The notes under the pieces: model-generated
The model's input: the letters and a program-made list of their open reading frames with translations, nothing else
Database searches by the model: none
What the model was told of the DNA's origin: nothing
Translations under genes and position numbers: made by a program
In this document: one piece after another, positions 44,792-53,650 of the stretch
How positions within the stretch are numbered: position 1 is the first letter of the stretch
Layout of the letters: each line of letters starts with the position of its first letter
DNA from: Robiginitomaculum_A sp036478535
GTDB taxonomy: Bacteria > Pseudomonadota > Alphaproteobacteria > Caulobacterales > Maricaulaceae
Assembly: GCA_965224735.1 (NCBI GenBank)
Contig: OZ245059.1
Location: forward strand, 1,240,001 to 1,304,000
DNA: 64,000 bases
Direction of reading: 5' to 3'

Positions 44792-46474
44792 GTGCTCAGC
44801 GGAATATCCATTCGCAATGTTGTTCTGATCGAAGCGCTGGATTTAGATCTTAGCGCTGGATTTAGTGCCATGACGGGTGAAACTGGGGCGGGTAAATCAA
44901 TTATTCTTGATGCGCTTGGCATGGCAACGGGAGCGCGCTCTGATAAGGCTTTGGTGCGTTCTGAAGCAGAAAAAGCACTCTGTATTGCCCAGTTTACTCT
45001 TGATAAAGCGCACACTGCTTGGGGTGTTTTGGTTGGTGCGGATATTGAGTACACCCCAAGTGAAAACTTAATTTTACGCCGCACGATCACCAAAAATGGG
45101 CGCTCTAAAGCTTATATCAATGACACACCCGTCAGCGTGAAATTACTTGCTAGCGTCGGTGCGTTGATTTTGGAAGTGCATGGACAGCATGATGGACGCG
45201 GGCTTTTGGACCGTTCTACCCACCGTGGGCAGCTCGATAATTTTGCAGGAAATTCCGTGCTTTTAAAGTCTTGTGAAGAAACATATGAGAATTTGAAAGT
45301 GGCCCGTGACAGGGTTGAAACGCTTAAGGCCAAAAAAGCCAAGGCTGAAGAAGACAAGGCTTTTTTAGAGCATGCGATCACAGAGCTTGATAGGTTGGCC
45401 CCAAAAATAGGGGAAGACGAAAGCTTAGCTGCAGAGCGCAGGCTTTTGCAGCATGTGGAAGGTGCGCTCACTGAGCTTGATGCCGCCAAGCAGGCCTTGG
45501 GAGAAGACGGGGCGTATGAAGCACGGATTGGGCAAGCGCTTGCAGGCCTTGAGAGGGTGCGCACAAAAATCGGAGAAGGTAGTACCAATCCTGCATTTAT
45601 AGCGCTGCAAGAAGCGAGCACGGCGCTTGAGAAAGCTTTAATAGAGCTCGAAGAGGCGGGCAGCGCGGTTAACAAAGCGGCGAGCGCTTTTAATTTTGAG
45701 CCAGGACGTTTGAATAAAGTTGAAGAACGGTTTTTTGCTTTGCGGGCAATCGCGCGTAAATATGATGTTAGCGTGGGGCAGCTTGGCGAGCTACGGCAAA
45801 GTTTTGGCAGCGAGCTTTTGGGGTTAGAGGAATTTGATACCAATATGGATAAGGCGCTCGCAGTATATGACAAATCCAAGCAAGCTTATGATAATGTTAC
45901 CGCAAAGTTGAGTGAAACGCGGGCTTTAGCGGCAAAAAAACTTGATAAAAAAGTATGCACGGAACTGCCGCCTTTAAAAATGGCTAAGGCGGATTTTGTC
46001 ACGCAAATAACAAAAACAGCGGATGGCCCAGCGGGAAGGGACGCGGTACACTTTGAAGTGCGCACGAACCCTGGAACCCCGCTTGGCCCCCTTGATAAAA
46101 TTGCGTCTGGCGGGGAAATGTCCCGTTTTTCCTTGGCCATTAAAGTAGCCCTGTCCGAGCAGACCAACCGCACTATGATATTTGATGAAGTGGACGCAGG
46201 CGTTGGCGGCGCTGTTGCAGATGCCGTGGGTAAACGTCTGGCAGTGCTTTCCAATGGCGGGCAGGTTTTGGTTGTAACCCACTCGCCGCAAGTGGCCGCT
46301 TGCGCCGATCATCAATTTCTTATTCATAAATCTTCAAAAGGGGATAAAACCATCACCAATATTGATGTTTTACCGCGCGAGCGCCGAGAAGAAGAGATAG
46401 CTAGAATGCTTGCTGGCGAAATCATAACCGATGCTGCCCGCGCGGCGGCACGGCAGCTTATGAAAGCTTCATGA
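44792..46474 (+). CDS. recN: DNA repair ATPase RecN
   Basis: This 560-residue SMC-like protein acts in double-strand break repair. Walker A is TGETGAGKSIILDAL (28-42), a long coiled coil occupies about 150-370, and the ABC signature is ASGGEMSRFSLAIKVAL. Walker B is TMIFDEVDAGVGG and the switch is LVVTHSPQVA. GTG is the start, with AGGA upstream. It overlaps ligA by 4 bp. Confidence 0.97.
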   Translation: MLSGISIRNVVLIEALDLDLSAGFSAMTGETGAGKSIILDALGMATGARSDKALVRSEAEKALCIAQFTLDKAHTAWGVLVGADIEYTPSENLILRRTITKNGRSKAYINDTPVSVKLLASVGALILEVHGQHDGRGLLDRSTHRGQLDNFAGNSVLLKSCEETYENLKVARDRVETLKAKKAKAEEDKAFLEHAITELDRLAPKIGEDESLAAERRLLQHVEGALTELDAAKQALGEDGAYEARIGQALAGLERVRTKIGEGSTNPAFIALQEASTALEKALIELEEAGSAVNKAASAFNFEPGRLNKVEERFFALRAIARKYDVSVGQLGELRQSFGSELLGLEEFDTNMDKALAVYDKSKQAYDNVTAKLSETRALAAKKLDKKVCTELPPLKMAKADFVTQITKTADGPAGRDAVHFEVRTNPGTPLGPLDKIASGGEMSRFSLAIKVALSEQTNRTMIFDEVDAGVGGAVADAVGKRLAVLSNGGQVLVVTHSPQVAACADHQFLIHKSSKGDKTITNIDVLPRERREEEIARMLAGEIITDAARAAARQLMKAS

Positions 46475-48546
46475 GCGCGCTTACTGAAAAACAAGCCAAG
46501 CATCGGCACCATGTACTGACCTTAGAAATTCGGGCAAATGATGAATTTTATTACGCGCACGACAAGCCCCAAATTAGCGATGCGGATTATGACACTCTTC
46601 GCCAAGAATTGCTAACTCTTGAATCAAAGTTTCCAAATTTAATCACAAAAGACAGTCCTTCCCAAAGCGTTGGCGTAAAGCCATCTGGCAGGTTTGGAAA
46701 AATCACCCATGCTGTGCCAATGCTCTCGCTTGATAATGCGTTCACGGGTGATGATGTTCGCGAATTTGGCGCGCGCATTCGCCGGTTTTTATCCTTGGCT
46801 GAAACAGCGTCTTTGGAATTTACCGCTGAACCAAAAATTGACGGGCTGTCGGCCAGTGTTCGGTATAAGAACGGCATTTTGGTTAGTGCGAGTACACGCG
46901 GAGACGGGCATATTGGCGAAGATATTACTGCCAATATAAAAACACTCCAAGACGTACCCCATACTTTAAAAGGCAATGATTGGCCTGAAACCCTCGACGT
47001 GCGCGGTGAGGTTTATATTGGTCATGCCGATTTTTCCGCGATGAACGCTGCGCAGGAACATGCGGGCAAAGAGCCTTACAAAAATCCGCGCAATGCGGCG
47101 GCAGGATCTTTGCGCCAAATTGACGCGCGCATTACAGCCCAGCGTCCGCTTAAATTCTTTGCCTATGCATGGGGAGAAAACAGCATGCCTTTACCTGGCA
47201 CGCAATTTGGCACCGTGCAAAACCTTGGCAAATGGGGTTTTAGTATCAATGATTTGACTAAAATTTGTAAATCGGCGGATGAAATGATAGAGCATTATAG
47301 CGCTATTGTAGCGCGCAGGTCAGATATTGGTTATGACATTGACGGTGTTGTTTACAAGGTCAATAATTTGGTTTTGCAAGAGCGCCTCGGATTTGTCTCG
47401 CGCTCGCCTCGGTGGGCTATAGCGCACAAATTTCCAGCGGAAAAAGCGCAAACAAAAATTGAAACGATTGAAATCCAAGTTGGCCGCACAGGCGCGCTCA
47501 CCCCTGTCGCGCGACTTACGCCCGTGATGGTTGGCGGGGTGATAGTTTCCAATGCCACGCTGCACAATGAGGACGAGATAAAACGCCTTGATGTAAGGGT
47601 CGGTGACCAAGTGGAAATACAGCGCGCTGGCGATGTTATCCCGCAAGTTTTAAGAGTGCTGGACGCTGATAGAAAAACGCGAGGACCTGCATTTAACTTC
47701 CCCGATAGATGCCCGATTTGCAGCAACCAAGCCGTGCGCGAAGTAGACGTAAAAGGTAAAGTGGATGTGGTCAAACGCTGCGTATCTGGTCTAAGTTGCC
47801 CTGCACAAGCTATTGAAAGTTTAAAACATTTTGTATCTCGCCGTGCCTTTGATATAGACGGTATGGGCGCCAAGCGAATCGAGATTTTTTATGAAAAAAA
47901 ATTCGTGCTTGATCCAGCGCATATTTTTGACCTTGAGCGCCGCAAGGATGAAATAAAACTTGAAACTTGGGAAGGTTGGGGACAGACGAGCGCGCGTAAT
48001 CTATTTGCCGCAATCCATGCGCGCCGCGAAATTTCCTTTCATAGATTTCTTTATGCATTTGGTATTCGGCATGTCGGGCATGGCAATTCAAATTTGCTGG
48101 CCAAGCACTATCTAAGTTTTGAAATATTCATGGATGCGATTCATGAGGCAGCGGATAAAGTTGGGCCTGCGTGGGAGGAGCTCCTTTCTATCGATGGCGT
48201 AGGAGACGCATGTGCCAACGCCGTGGTCGATTTTCTTAATGACTCGCAAAACGCAAAAGTTGTCGTGAAGCTGTTATCGGAAGTAAAAGTCCTGGACGCC
48301 AAAATGCCGAACGCTGATAGTTCAGTCTCAGGCAAGTCAGTAGTGTTCACAGGAAAATTAGAGCTTATGTCCCGCGATGAAGCCAAAGCCAAAGCACAAA
48401 ACCTGGGCGCAAAAGTATCAGGGGCGGTCTCTAAAAAAACCGACTATGTCGTCGCGGGGCTGGGCGCGGGCAGTAAGCTGAAAAAGGCACAGACTTTTGG
48501 CGTTTCAATACTCACCGAACAAGAATGGCTTGATATTATCGGTTAA
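46471..48546 (+). CDS. ligA: NAD-dependent DNA ligase
   Basis: This 691-residue ligase seals nicks with NAD. The adenylation lysine is in EPKIDGLSASVRY (about 116-128), followed by the TRGDG motif, the OB fold, a four-cysteine zinc finger (CPICSNQ...CVSGLSCPAQ), helix-hairpin-helix repeats and a C-terminal BRCT domain starting near residue 612 (VSGKSVVFTGKLE). It is the last gene of the long plus-strand block. Confidence 0.98.
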   Translation: MSALTEKQAKHRHHVLTLEIRANDEFYYAHDKPQISDADYDTLRQELLTLESKFPNLITKDSPSQSVGVKPSGRFGKITHAVPMLSLDNAFTGDDVREFGARIRRFLSLAETASLEFTAEPKIDGLSASVRYKNGILVSASTRGDGHIGEDITANIKTLQDVPHTLKGNDWPETLDVRGEVYIGHADFSAMNAAQEHAGKEPYKNPRNAAAGSLRQIDARITAQRPLKFFAYAWGENSMPLPGTQFGTVQNLGKWGFSINDLTKICKSADEMIEHYSAIVARRSDIGYDIDGVVYKVNNLVLQERLGFVSRSPRWAIAHKFPAEKAQTKIETIEIQVGRTGALTPVARLTPVMVGGVIVSNATLHNEDEIKRLDVRVGDQVEIQRAGDVIPQVLRVLDADRKTRGPAFNFPDRCPICSNQAVREVDVKGKVDVVKRCVSGLSCPAQAIESLKHFVSRRAFDIDGMGAKRIEIFYEKKFVLDPAHIFDLERRKDEIKLETWEGWGQTSARNLFAAIHARREISFHRFLYAFGIRHVGHGNSNLLAKHYLSFEIFMDAIHEAADKVGPAWEELLSIDGVGDACANAVVDFLNDSQNAKVVVKLLSEVKVLDAKMPNADSSVSGKSVVFTGKLELMSRDEAKAKAQNLGAKVSGAVSKKTDYVVAGLGAGSKLKKAQTFGVSILTEQEWLDIIG

Positions 48547-48599
48547 TCACGCCATTAAAATACTAATAGGAGTTACTGTAGGGCGCAGCAAAGTCCCGC

Positions 48600-48616
48600 A
48601 AGGGGTTTCCCCTTTT
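48600..48616 (+). terminator. Candidate terminator after ligA
   Basis: AAGGGG-TTT-CCCCTT followed by TT forms a compact 6-bp hairpin 54 bp after the ligA stop. The T-tract is short. The following stretch to 48760 shows no gene. Confidence 0.45.
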
Positions 48617-48762
48617 ACCCTTCCCCCTTAGTGGTCTTAAGACTCGTTTCAATAACCCGCCTAAACCTAAAAAGCCTCACATCTATATGAACTTATACAA
48701 GCCATTGAGTGGCCGATAATTGAGCAGCTTCTATGCTGGCAAAGATATGTTAGTTCAGCTAG

Positions 48763-49216
48763 GGTCAGGACTCATTAAAGTCAATATATAACGATTGCAG
48801 CGATACATATTGTTGAGAAAAAGGTGTGTGCGCACCTATCATAGCGTGTTGAGACACGTCTCCAGCCTTTGAGCCTGCCAAACATGTTTTCTACTTTGTC
48901 GCGCTGTTTGTACAAAACCTTATCATATGGGATCTGTATTTTTCGGTTTCGGCGTGGCGGAATACAGGCGATGATATTGCGTGCGATTAATGCCTCTCGA
49001 AACCAATCTGAATCATAGCCTTTGTCGCCTAAAAGATGTTGAGCATTCGGGAGCTTATCTAGCAACAATCGTGCCCCTTTATGATCGTTCATCTGCTCTT
49101 CACTGAGCAACCATAACAACAGCTCGCCCCTTACCGTCACAAACCGCATGGAGTTTGGAGTTCAACCCTCCTTTGGTACGTCTAATACATCGGGGTACAT
49201 CCCTTTTTTTAGCAGG
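48763..49216 (-). mobile_element. 3' remnant of an IS5-family (IS427-like) element
   Basis: A minus-strand reading (48781-49149) gives HLLGDKGYDSDWFREALIAR, then IPPRRNRKIQIPYDKVLYKQ and RDKVENMFGRLKGWRRVSTR, the end of an IS5-type DDE transposase. Upstream the reading continues in another frame as TKGGLNSKLHAVCDGKGR, then shifts by one base at about 49120. The probable element end GGTCAGGACTCATTAA begins at 48763 next to CTAG. The 5' part is missing where the IS630 copy begins. Confidence 0.82.
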
Positions 49217-49217
49217 C

Positions 49218-50184
49218 TAGAGCGTTCCCTGATTAAGTAGATTCACTTTATGGGTTCCCTTTTGGTTTAAAATGTGATTCACCATGTTTGGGGGTGTATC
49301 ATGAGTAAAACGATTTCCATTGATCTTCGTCGCCGAGTTGCGGCAGCAAGGCAACAGGTTCTATTAAACCAGCACAATAAGGACGAGCACCTGGGAGTGG
49401 GAAACTTGCGCCCTTCCGCAGATATTTATTAGGCCTCGTCACAGCGGAGCCTGATATAACCTTGTCTAAACTCTGTGGTCGACTGGAGGCAGAGCACGGG
49501 GTAAAAACTTACACTGGATCACTGTCTACCCTGTTGAGGCAAGCTGGGCTCAGCTATAAAAAAAAACTGCTCGCTACTGAGCGGGACAGACCAGAAGTTC
49601 AGCGCAAACGCCGGGCATGGCATAAGTGCCAGAACCTGATGCGGATGGAGCCTTCTCGCCTAGTTTTCATTGATGAAACCAGCACGAATACCACAAGATG
49701 ACGCGCATGTATGGAAGGGCGCCCAAAGGCGAACGGCTGGTCTCTGATACGCCTTTCGGACACTGGCATACGCAGACGTTCCGCGGGTTTGCGCAGTGAC
49801 AGTCTTACAGCGCCTTGGGTTTTGGACGGGCCTATGAACCGTGACGCTTTTGATTGTTATATAAAAACCCAATTAGCTCCAACTCTAAGCAAAAGTGATA
49901 TCGTGATTTTGGATAATCTATCCAGCCACAAAAGCGAACGCGCTAAACGAGCTTTACGCGAACGCGGCGCATGGTTCTTGTTCTTACCGCCTTACAGCCC
50001 CGATCTCAATCCAATTGAAATGGCCTTCTCAAAACTAAAAGCGCATCTGAGAAAAGCAAAAGCCCGCACTTATGACGCCCTCTGGAAAGTCATAGGACAT
50101 ATCACAAATCAATATTCAAAAAAAGAATGTTGGAACTACTTCAAGGCAGCTGGATATGCGTACGACTAAACAGGGAACGCTCTA
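49218..50184 (+). mobile_element. IS630-family element, copy 2 (nearly full length, inactive)
   Basis: Ends carry the same GAGCGTTCCCTG terminal sequence in inverted orientation, flanked by TA at 49218-49219 and 50183-50184. The transposase region spans 49301-50169. It lies between an IS5 remnant and an IS481 remnant and is inverted relative to copy 1. Confidence 0.92.
49301..50169 (+). pseudogene. IS630 transposase, frameshifted
   Basis: The start MSKTISIDLRRRV is followed by an 11-codon deletion between GCGGCA repeats (present in copy 1 at 21339-21371) and the same HTH deletion seen in copy 1. From about 49370 the proper frame resumes (GRAP-like to VFIDET). A 2-base insertion near 49690 and a compensating 2-base loss near 49780 put KMTRMYGRAPKGERLVSD out of frame. 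The C-terminal ILDNLSSHKS and PPYSPDLNPIEMAF blocks are intact, so all three DDE residues survive but not in one frame. Confidence 0.9.
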
Positions 50185-50303
50185 GCTTCGCGATCGAAGC
50201 TCCGATCGGAATATTTTTGCTCTAATTGCGGGCGTCGCCGTTGCGCTGCCGTGTAATACTTGTCCCATAAGGTGTAAGAGTTTAGACTTGATCTGACACT
50301 TAC
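50185..50303 (-). mobile_element. 5' remnant of an IS481-family element
   Basis: On the minus strand an ATG at 50268 opens MGQVLHGSATATPAIRAKIF, then RSELRSREA, the typical N-terminus of IS481-type transposases. The reading is cut at the IS630 end. Upstream, GTGTCAGATCAAGTC within 50285-50303 resembles the IS481 terminal repeat. Confidence 0.75.
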
Positions 50304-50334
50304 ATATTAAATTATCATCTCAAGAAAAGGAAGC

Positions 50335-51324
50335 ATGATGGTAAAAAACCACATTTGTGTAAAAATATTAACCATAAAATTTCTGGCAGGGGGGGCCGTA
50401 TTTTTACTGTTATGCTTTGGCATTTTTGAGAACGCGCTTGCCAAAAGAAAAATATCGGACCTCTCAAAAAGCACTCTTTATTTTGAGAGGTATGATGGCG
50501 GGCAATATATTGTTGATGCCTCTATTAATGGACAAGGGCCATTTAGAATGATGATCGATACAGGTGCAACACGAACAAGTGTTTTTGAAAAAACAAGACA
50601 ACGGCTTGGCCTAGAAACAAATATACTTCCTGAGCGCAATGTTAGTGGTATGAACAAAGCGGAACTTAGGCCGTTGGCAATGATAAAGACACTCAATTTT
50701 GCTGGTATAAAATATGAAAACCACAATATCATTATTTTGAAAGATTGGGCGGATGTAGGAGAAGTGCACTTTGATGGCATTCTTGGTATGGATGTTTTGG
50801 ACGGGCTAATTATTCAGTTCAAGCATGCTAAAAGCACAGTGAAATTCCGTAAATATTGGGGAATTAACCTTCAAGATGTACGTAAGTGGGATCGTATCAA
50901 GCTTGTAGAAAACCCATATCTTGAAGAGAACTTTGGCTTGTATTATACGTTTACGAGAATTGGTGATAGTTTCATTCCTACGCTTGTTGACACAGGCGCT
51001 AGTTTTACAGCCCTTAGCTGGAGTTTCGTACGGGGAACTAAGCTCGAAAAAGAAAAAAAACGACTGCGTAAAGAATGGGAAGTTAGGGGCGCTGTTGGTG
51101 TATTTAACCCACAAATGCGGCTACGATTTGACAGAATAAGAATTGGCGACACGGCCTTGAACAAGCATGAAGTCGTCTTAATGGACTTAACTAATATTCC
51201 GATGAACGCTTACGGGAAATACCCTATGGTTATTACGGGGGTAGATTTGTTCGCTGGGAGAGATTTTGCCTTTGATTTTAGGAGCTATAATTTATACATT
51301 CGTCCAAGTGAAAAACACAAATAA
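50335..51324 (+). CDS. Secreted protein with two tandem retropepsin-like domains
   Basis: This 329-residue protein has an N-terminal hydrophobic segment (about 12-34) ending near NALAK, which is a probable signal peptide or anchor. Two aspartic-protease-like modules follow. The first has MMIDTGAT (Asp75) with DGILGMDVLDG later. The second has TLVDTGAS (Asp219) with VITGVDLFAGRDFAFDF. Two catalytic Asp motifs in one chain could build a pepsin-like bilobal active site without dimerisation. The left neighbour is an IS graveyard and the right neighbour converges. The function is unknown. Confidence 0.8.
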   Translation: MMVKNHICVKILTIKFLAGGAVFLLLCFGIFENALAKRKISDLSKSTLYFERYDGGQYIVDASINGQGPFRMMIDTGATRTSVFEKTRQRLGLETNILPERNVSGMNKAELRPLAMIKTLNFAGIKYENHNIIILKDWADVGEVHFDGILGMDVLDGLIIQFKHAKSTVKFRKYWGINLQDVRKWDRIKLVENPYLEENFGLYYTFTRIGDSFIPTLVDTGASFTALSWSFVRGTKLEKEKKRLRKEWEVRGAVGVFNPQMRLRFDRIRIGDTALNKHEVVLMDLTNIPMNAYGKYPMVITGVDLFAGRDFAFDFRSYNLYIRPSEKHK

Positions 51325-51382
51325 CCCTCGCGATGATAATTTTGAGTGACAGTGTATTGGTAATGTCATTTTACACTAGATC

Positions 51383-52396
51383 TTATTTTTTATATTTTTC
51401 AACAAAGTGATCAATTTTTCCAAAGATGGAATTGCCTGATTTATCGTTCATTTCAATGCTGACACGATCGCCAAATTTCATGAAACTTGTGGAAGCTTTA
51501 CCCTTTTGAATGGTTTCTATCATGCGAATTTCTGCAATGCAGGAATAGCCGAGACCGCCGTCTTCTATTTTCTTTCCAGGTGTCCCGTCTTCGCCTTGGT
51601 TTGAGACTGTACCAGACCCGATAATTGTTCCTGCGCATAATTTGCGGGTTTTAGCGGCATGAGCGATGAGTTTAGCAAAATTGAAAGTCATGTCTTTGCC
51701 TGCATTGGTCTTGCCAAATGGTTTTTCGTTATACTCGACCAAGAGCGGCAAATGTACTTTGTTGGCTTTCCACGCAGAGCCAAGTTCGTCAGGTGTAACG
51801 GCAACAGGGGAGAAGGCGCTCGATGCTTTGCCGTGAACAAACCCAAAGCCTTTGCGAAGCTCGTTTGGAATCAGGCTGCGCAAACTTACATCATCTACAA
51901 GCATGATAAGTTTTATATGGTCTTTGGCTTTGGCCGTTGAGACTGTCATTGGGACATCATCGGTGATAACCACCACTTCAGCCTCAAAATCAATGCCGTG
52001 ATCTTCAGACACGGCTTGGATAGGATCCAAAGGGCCAATAAAAGTGTCGGACGCGCCTTGATACATAAGGGGGTCGGAGTAAAAACTTTCAGGAATTTCA
52101 GCATTTCTGGCTTTGCGAACCAGTTCCACATGATTGATATAAGCAGAACCGTCCAGCCATTGATAGGCGCGCGGGAGGGGCGAGGCGCATACTGCAGGTA
52201 CAAAGGTAAAACAATCACCTTTGCCTTGATTAAGGCGGTCATACTGGACTTGCAAAAGCGGCGCAATACCCTCCCAATTGTCAAGTGCGTATTGCATAGT
52301 TGGCGCAATGTCGCCTGCGTCTATAGCAGTTTTTAGATCACGGCTTACAATAACTAAGTGGCCATCGCGGCCATGTTTTAAAGATGCAAGTTTCAT
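51383..52396 (-). CDS. Fumarylacetoacetate hydrolase (FAH) family protein
   Basis: This 337-residue protein resembles the FAH-family hydrolases found beside homogentisate or other aromatic degradation genes. Metal-binding acidic residues lie in the DFEAEVVVITDDVP region (about 147-160) and in later KLIMLVDDVSLR. FGFVHGKASSAFSPVAVTPDELG and GTIIGSGTVSNQGEDG are family blocks. I use the ATG at 52396 with AAGGA upstream; the extension to 52474 lacks support. The actual substrate (fumarylacetoacetate or another acylpyruvate) is not decidable. Confidence 0.85.
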   Translation of the reverse strand: MKLASLKHGRDGHLVIVSRDLKTAIDAGDIAPTMQYALDNWEGIAPLLQVQYDRLNQGKGDCFTFVPAVCASPLPRAYQWLDGSAYINHVELVRKARNAEIPESFYSDPLMYQGASDTFIGPLDPIQAVSEDHGIDFEAEVVVITDDVPMTVSTAKAKDHIKLIMLVDDVSLRSLIPNELRKGFGFVHGKASSAFSPVAVTPDELGSAWKANKVHLPLLVEYNEKPFGKTNAGKDMTFNFAKLIAHAAKTRKLCAGTIIGSGTVSNQGEDGTPGKKIEDGGLGYSCIAEIRMIETIQKGKASTSFMKFGDRVSIEMNDKSGNSIFGKIDHFVEKYKK

Positions 52397-52579
52397 GGTG
52401 TCGTCCTTCGTAAACTTTAGTGTTAAAATGCGACCTAGCGGGCACTTGTCAAGCCCGCGGCTTGCTGCGAACATTTATGTTTTGGAATTTAAGGGTAGCT
52501 AATCTATCGTTAAACCCCTGCGTTTTTTAATAGGTTGCGCAAAGACATATTCCTTTGCGCGGTGCCCAATAGTAAAATG

Positions 52580-53122
52580 TTATTCGCCGTTTTCATGCAT
52601 CCAAGCGGCATGGCGCGGGGCTATTTTGGTGCGGGTCCATTCTTCAAGCATGTCGGGTGCAACATTCTTAAGCTCGGCGAGCTGTGCAGGCGTCCCTATA
52701 TCAGCGCATAGTTCTAGTCTATGGCCATTTGGATCGAAGAAATAAATGGATTTGAATATGCCGTGATGCGTTGAGCCAAGAACATTTATACCGTTCTCTT
52801 CTAGGTGGGCTTTGGCATCCATCAGTGCGTCCAAGCTGTCCACGCGAAAGGCAATATGTTGCACCCAGCGCGGCGTGTTGCGATCACGCCCCATTTTTGG
52901 GCTGTTTGGAATTTCAAAAAATGCCAAGACATTATTGCCGCCTGCATCCAAAAAAATGTGCATGTAAGGATCTAGCTCGCCAGTAGAGGGAACTTCGTTC
53001 TCCGCTATGGCGAGCTTGAAGTCCATGCCAAGCATATTTGTGTAGAAATCGACCGTTTCTTTGGCGTCTTTGCAACGGTAAGCCACATGGTGCACGCCGC
53101 CAAGTTTTGGTGCATTTGTCAT
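52580..53122 (-). CDS. VOC/glyoxalase-fold protein
   Basis: This 180-residue vicinal-oxygen-chelate protein has one paired beta-alpha-beta-beta-beta module. GVHHVAYRCKDAKETVDFYTNMLGMDF opens the first half (9-35). WVQHIAFRVDSLDALMDAKAHLEENG and FFDPNGHRLELC supply the second-half metal ligands His and Glu. The fold covers glyoxalases, extradiol dioxygenases and isomerases. It shares a promoter region with the divergent MarR gene and lies upstream of the FAH gene, so a catabolic step is likely. Confidence 0.85.
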   Translation of the reverse strand: MTNAPKLGGVHHVAYRCKDAKETVDFYTNMLGMDFKLAIAENEVPSTGELDPYMHIFLDAGGNNVLAFFEIPNSPKMGRDRNTPRWVQHIAFRVDSLDALMDAKAHLEENGINVLGSTHHGIFKSIYFFDPNGHRLELCADIGTPAQLAELKNVAPDMLEEWTRTKIAPRHAAWMHENGE

Positions 53123-53160
53123 ATTATCTCCTGCTTGTTTCGTATAAGTGTTGCATAAAC

Positions 53161-53178
53161 TAGTTGCGTATGCAACTA
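53161..53178. promoter_or_regulatory. 18-bp palindromic operator, probably for the MarR regulator
   Basis: TAGTTGC-GTAT-GCAACTA is a perfect 7-bp inverted repeat in the short gap between the divergent VOC and MarR genes. MarR proteins bind such dyads next to their own gene. Confidence 0.7.
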
Positions 53179-53184
53179 TATTTT

Positions 53185-53598
53185 ATGAGTTTTAATTTAG
53201 AAAATTTTTTGCCCTACAAATTGTCACTGACAAGCAATACAGTTTCTGAACACTTAAGCAAAGTTTACAGCGAGTATAGCCTAACCCGCACGCAATGGCG
53301 GGTTATGGCCGTTCTGAGCATGGGGGGGGTGACTGCGGGCAAGATCGCTAAAAAAACGCTTATGGATAAAGCAACGATTAGCCGCGCTGTTAAAGTTATG
53401 ATTGTACGCGGTCTGTTAACCCGGCGCGCCAGCCAAGAAGACGGGCGGGCTTCGCCCTTAAAACTAACGACAAAAGGGCGGAAAATATTTGAAAACATCG
53501 CGCCAAAAGCCATTCAAGCAGAAAAGGATATATTTCAAAGATTATCAAAAGAACAAAGAATAACCCTTGAGCATCTTTTGGATATCCTGCTAGCTTAG
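53185..53598 (+). CDS. MarR-family transcriptional regulator
   Basis: This 137-residue winged-helix protein contains the dimer helix, the SLTRTQWRVMAVL box common in MarR proteins of aromatic catabolism, and the recognition helix LMDKATISRAVKVMIVRGLLTRR. The wing is SQEDGRASPLKLTTKGRKIF. I choose the ATG at 53185 because upstream in-frame starts at 53164 and 53170 lie inside the palindrome. It probably represses the VOC-FAH unit, and perhaps itself, through that dyad. Confidence 0.87.
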   Translation: MSFNLENFLPYKLSLTSNTVSEHLSKVYSEYSLTRTQWRVMAVLSMGGVTAGKIAKKTLMDKATISRAVKVMIVRGLLTRRASQEDGRASPLKLTTKGRKIFENIAPKAIQAEKDIFQRLSKEQRITLEHLLDILLA

Positions 53599-53613
53599 AT
53601 ATTGGTAGGCGCT

Positions 53614-53648
53614 AGGAATAAGGAATAAGGAATAAGGAATAAGGAATA
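53614..53648 (+). repeat. Five 7-bp AGGAATA repeats forming the CoA-transferase ribosome site
   Basis: AGGAATA is repeated five times perfectly, ending 2 bases before the ATG at 53651. Each unit contains AGGA, so the array presents serial Shine-Dalgarno sequences, the last one 5 bases from the start. Confidence 0.9.
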
Positions 53649-53650
53649 AT

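Noticed and set aside
45112..45879. Long minus-strand open frame (255 codons) opposite recN
   Set aside because: It lies fully antisense to the RecN coiled coil, and its Ser/Leu-rich product is the usual shadow of Lys/Glu/Ala-rich coding sequence.
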